DNA of 64,000 bases from Nostoc sp. HK-01. GTDB taxonomy: Bacteria; Cyanobacteriota; Cyanobacteriia; Cyanobacteriales; Nostocaceae. The notes beneath the pieces were generated by a model that worked only from the letters and a program-made list of their open reading frames with translations, had not been told where the DNA came from and did no database searches. Of the stretch, positions 63,344 through 64,000 are shown in pieces. A program made the translations under genes and the position numbers. The stretch spans positions 5,381,001 through 5,445,000 of the forward strand of contig AP018318.1 of NCBI GenBank assembly GCA_003990705.1. Reading direction: 5' to 3'. Position 1 is the stretch's first letter; each line of letters opens with the position of its first letter.

Positions 63344-63901
63344 TTATGGGTACCTTTTACTACCAGCCCCCACTACACCTATTTTGTGGCGATAAGAAAG
63401 TTCTGCACCAAACCATCCAGACACGCTAGTTAGTGTCCCAACTACCAAGGATATTAATAATCCCCAAGGTAAGATGCGTGCTTCTGCATCGCCCCAACGC
63501 AAAATAAAGTTCAACAGTGTTAAAACTAGGATAGAAACATTGAGAATCATGTGCGCCCAGCCAGCCTTGCGCTTACGGACTCGCTCAATTTTCAAAAAAT
63601 CACTCATCCCGATCGCAGCTGCAATTAAACCGCCAACCAACCCAAGGCCAATTAACCATAAAGAAGCCCGCGCCCAGAAGAAATCACGAGTTAACCAATA
63701 GCCAAAGTCGCTTCCTAATGCTGCGGCTAAAAAAGCTATGGGGAAAATGACGCTTAAAGGGTGTAAGGGATGTCCGGCGATCGCTACTGTACTAGGTACG
63801 CCAGTATCACGATATTCTCTATCATCACTTTCAATAATCGGTGGGATATTGGGAAAAGGAGTAGAAGCCGATGTTGTTTCTGAAGTATCCATAGTTTCCA
63901 T
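63344..63901 (-). CDS. DUF2231 membrane protein
   Basis: 185 residues. A hydrophilic Thr/Ser/Pro N-terminus precedes four predicted membrane helices: LSVIFPIAFLAAALGSDFGY, ASLWLIGLGLVGGLIAAAIG, MILNVSILVLTLLNFILRW and LLISLVVGTLTSVSGWFG. The motif AGHPLHPLSVIFPI is the DUF2231 signature. Function unknown; His in GHPLHP may bind a metal or haem, a guess. The start lies 18 bases after the stop of the partial gene upstream, so they are probably one operon. Confidence 0.88.
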   Translation of the reverse strand: METMDTSETTSASTPFPNIPPIIESDDREYRDTGVPSTVAIAGHPLHPLSVIFPIAFLAAALGSDFGYWLTRDFFWARASLWLIGLGLVGGLIAAAIGMSDFLKIERVRKRKAGWAHMILNVSILVLTLLNFILRWGDAEARILPWGLLISLVVGTLTSVSGWFGAELSYRHKIGVVGAGSKRYP

Positions 63902-63919
63902 AAATTTAGTATCCTTTGT

Positions 63920-64000
63920 TTAAGCGGAGGGAATTTGCTCTACATAAGCTTCTGCTTGAAGCGTTAATTTACCTGCTTGTACTTGTAGTTGCTTAACTTG
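63920..64000 (-). CDS. Partial gene, C-terminal 26 residues
   Basis: Only the last 26 codons are in the window, ending LTLQAEAYVEQIPSA. The KLTLQAEAY strand pattern would fit the end of a DUF2993-type beta-rich protein, but this is too short to assign. Confidence 0.5.
   Translation of the reverse strand, partial: QVKQLQVQAGKLTLQAEAYVEQIPSA

Overview
The window is chromosome-like DNA from a filamentous, probably heterocyst-forming cyanobacterium of the Nostoc/Anabaena/Calothrix type. The evidence is the photosystem II psbD-psbC pair, the photosystem I assembly genes ycf4 and a ycf37-like gene, chlB, hemB, a HetZ-related protein, many cyanobacteria-only families (DUF3084, DUF3146, DUF751, Slr1339, DUF6658), very frequent HIP1-type GCGATCGC octamers, and 7-bp tandem repeats (STRR) like those of Nostocales. 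All functions below come from reading the sequence and recalled family knowledge; no search was run.

Layout. 1-4.4 kb: tail of a DUF3084 gene, the YqgF nuclease, DUF3146, and pnp. 5.1-9.5 kb: a SNF2-type helicase, a SWIM zinc-finger protein and a Trypco1-domain protein, all on + and ending at a strong bidirectional terminator. 9.7-14.2 kb: the psbD-psbC operon (-), then ycf4 and a cyclophilin-type lipoprotein (+). 14.2-18.9 kb: accessory region with a large LRR-Roc-COR GTPase made of nearly identical leucine-rich repeats, a 21-bp minisatellite, palindromic repeats and a Rpn/DUF4351 nuclease-like gene. 19-24.4 kb: a KAS II-like enzyme, a CyRepA1-type plasmid replication protein, a Phd/YoeB toxin-antitoxin pair and a gene remnant, possibly an old plasmid integration. 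24.4-31 kb: chlB, a copper amine oxidase, a ycf37-like gene, a solute-binding protein, and rplT-rpmI. 31-35.4 kb: two secreted repeat proteins (a four-repeat protein of unknown family and a trypsin-like protease with 13 TPRs), then hicB-hicA. 35.5-44.3 kb: hemB, DUF4870, prfC, an M48-like protein that has lost its HExxH motif, an RRM RNA-binding protein, and tenA with an HxlR regulator. 44.3-47.7 kb: a - strand cluster of a Slr1339-family protein, two paralogous VWA proteins and a protein with two Tudor/chromo-like barrels. This is the best candidate here for an undescribed system. 47.8-64 kb: Uma2 nuclease, site-2 protease with CBS domains, rtcA, a Ser/Thr kinase, rbfA and DUF751, a convergent Dam-like methylase and PD-(D/E)XK nuclease pair, a HetZ-related protein, a Sua5-type enzyme, larC, two DUF6658-like lipoproteins, an LPG-synthase-type membrane protein, DUF167, DUF2231 and a partial gene.

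Most housekeeping genes are short units separated by AT-rich spacers carrying STRR, palindromes and hairpin terminators. No tRNA, rRNA, CRISPR array or intact insertion sequence was recognised.
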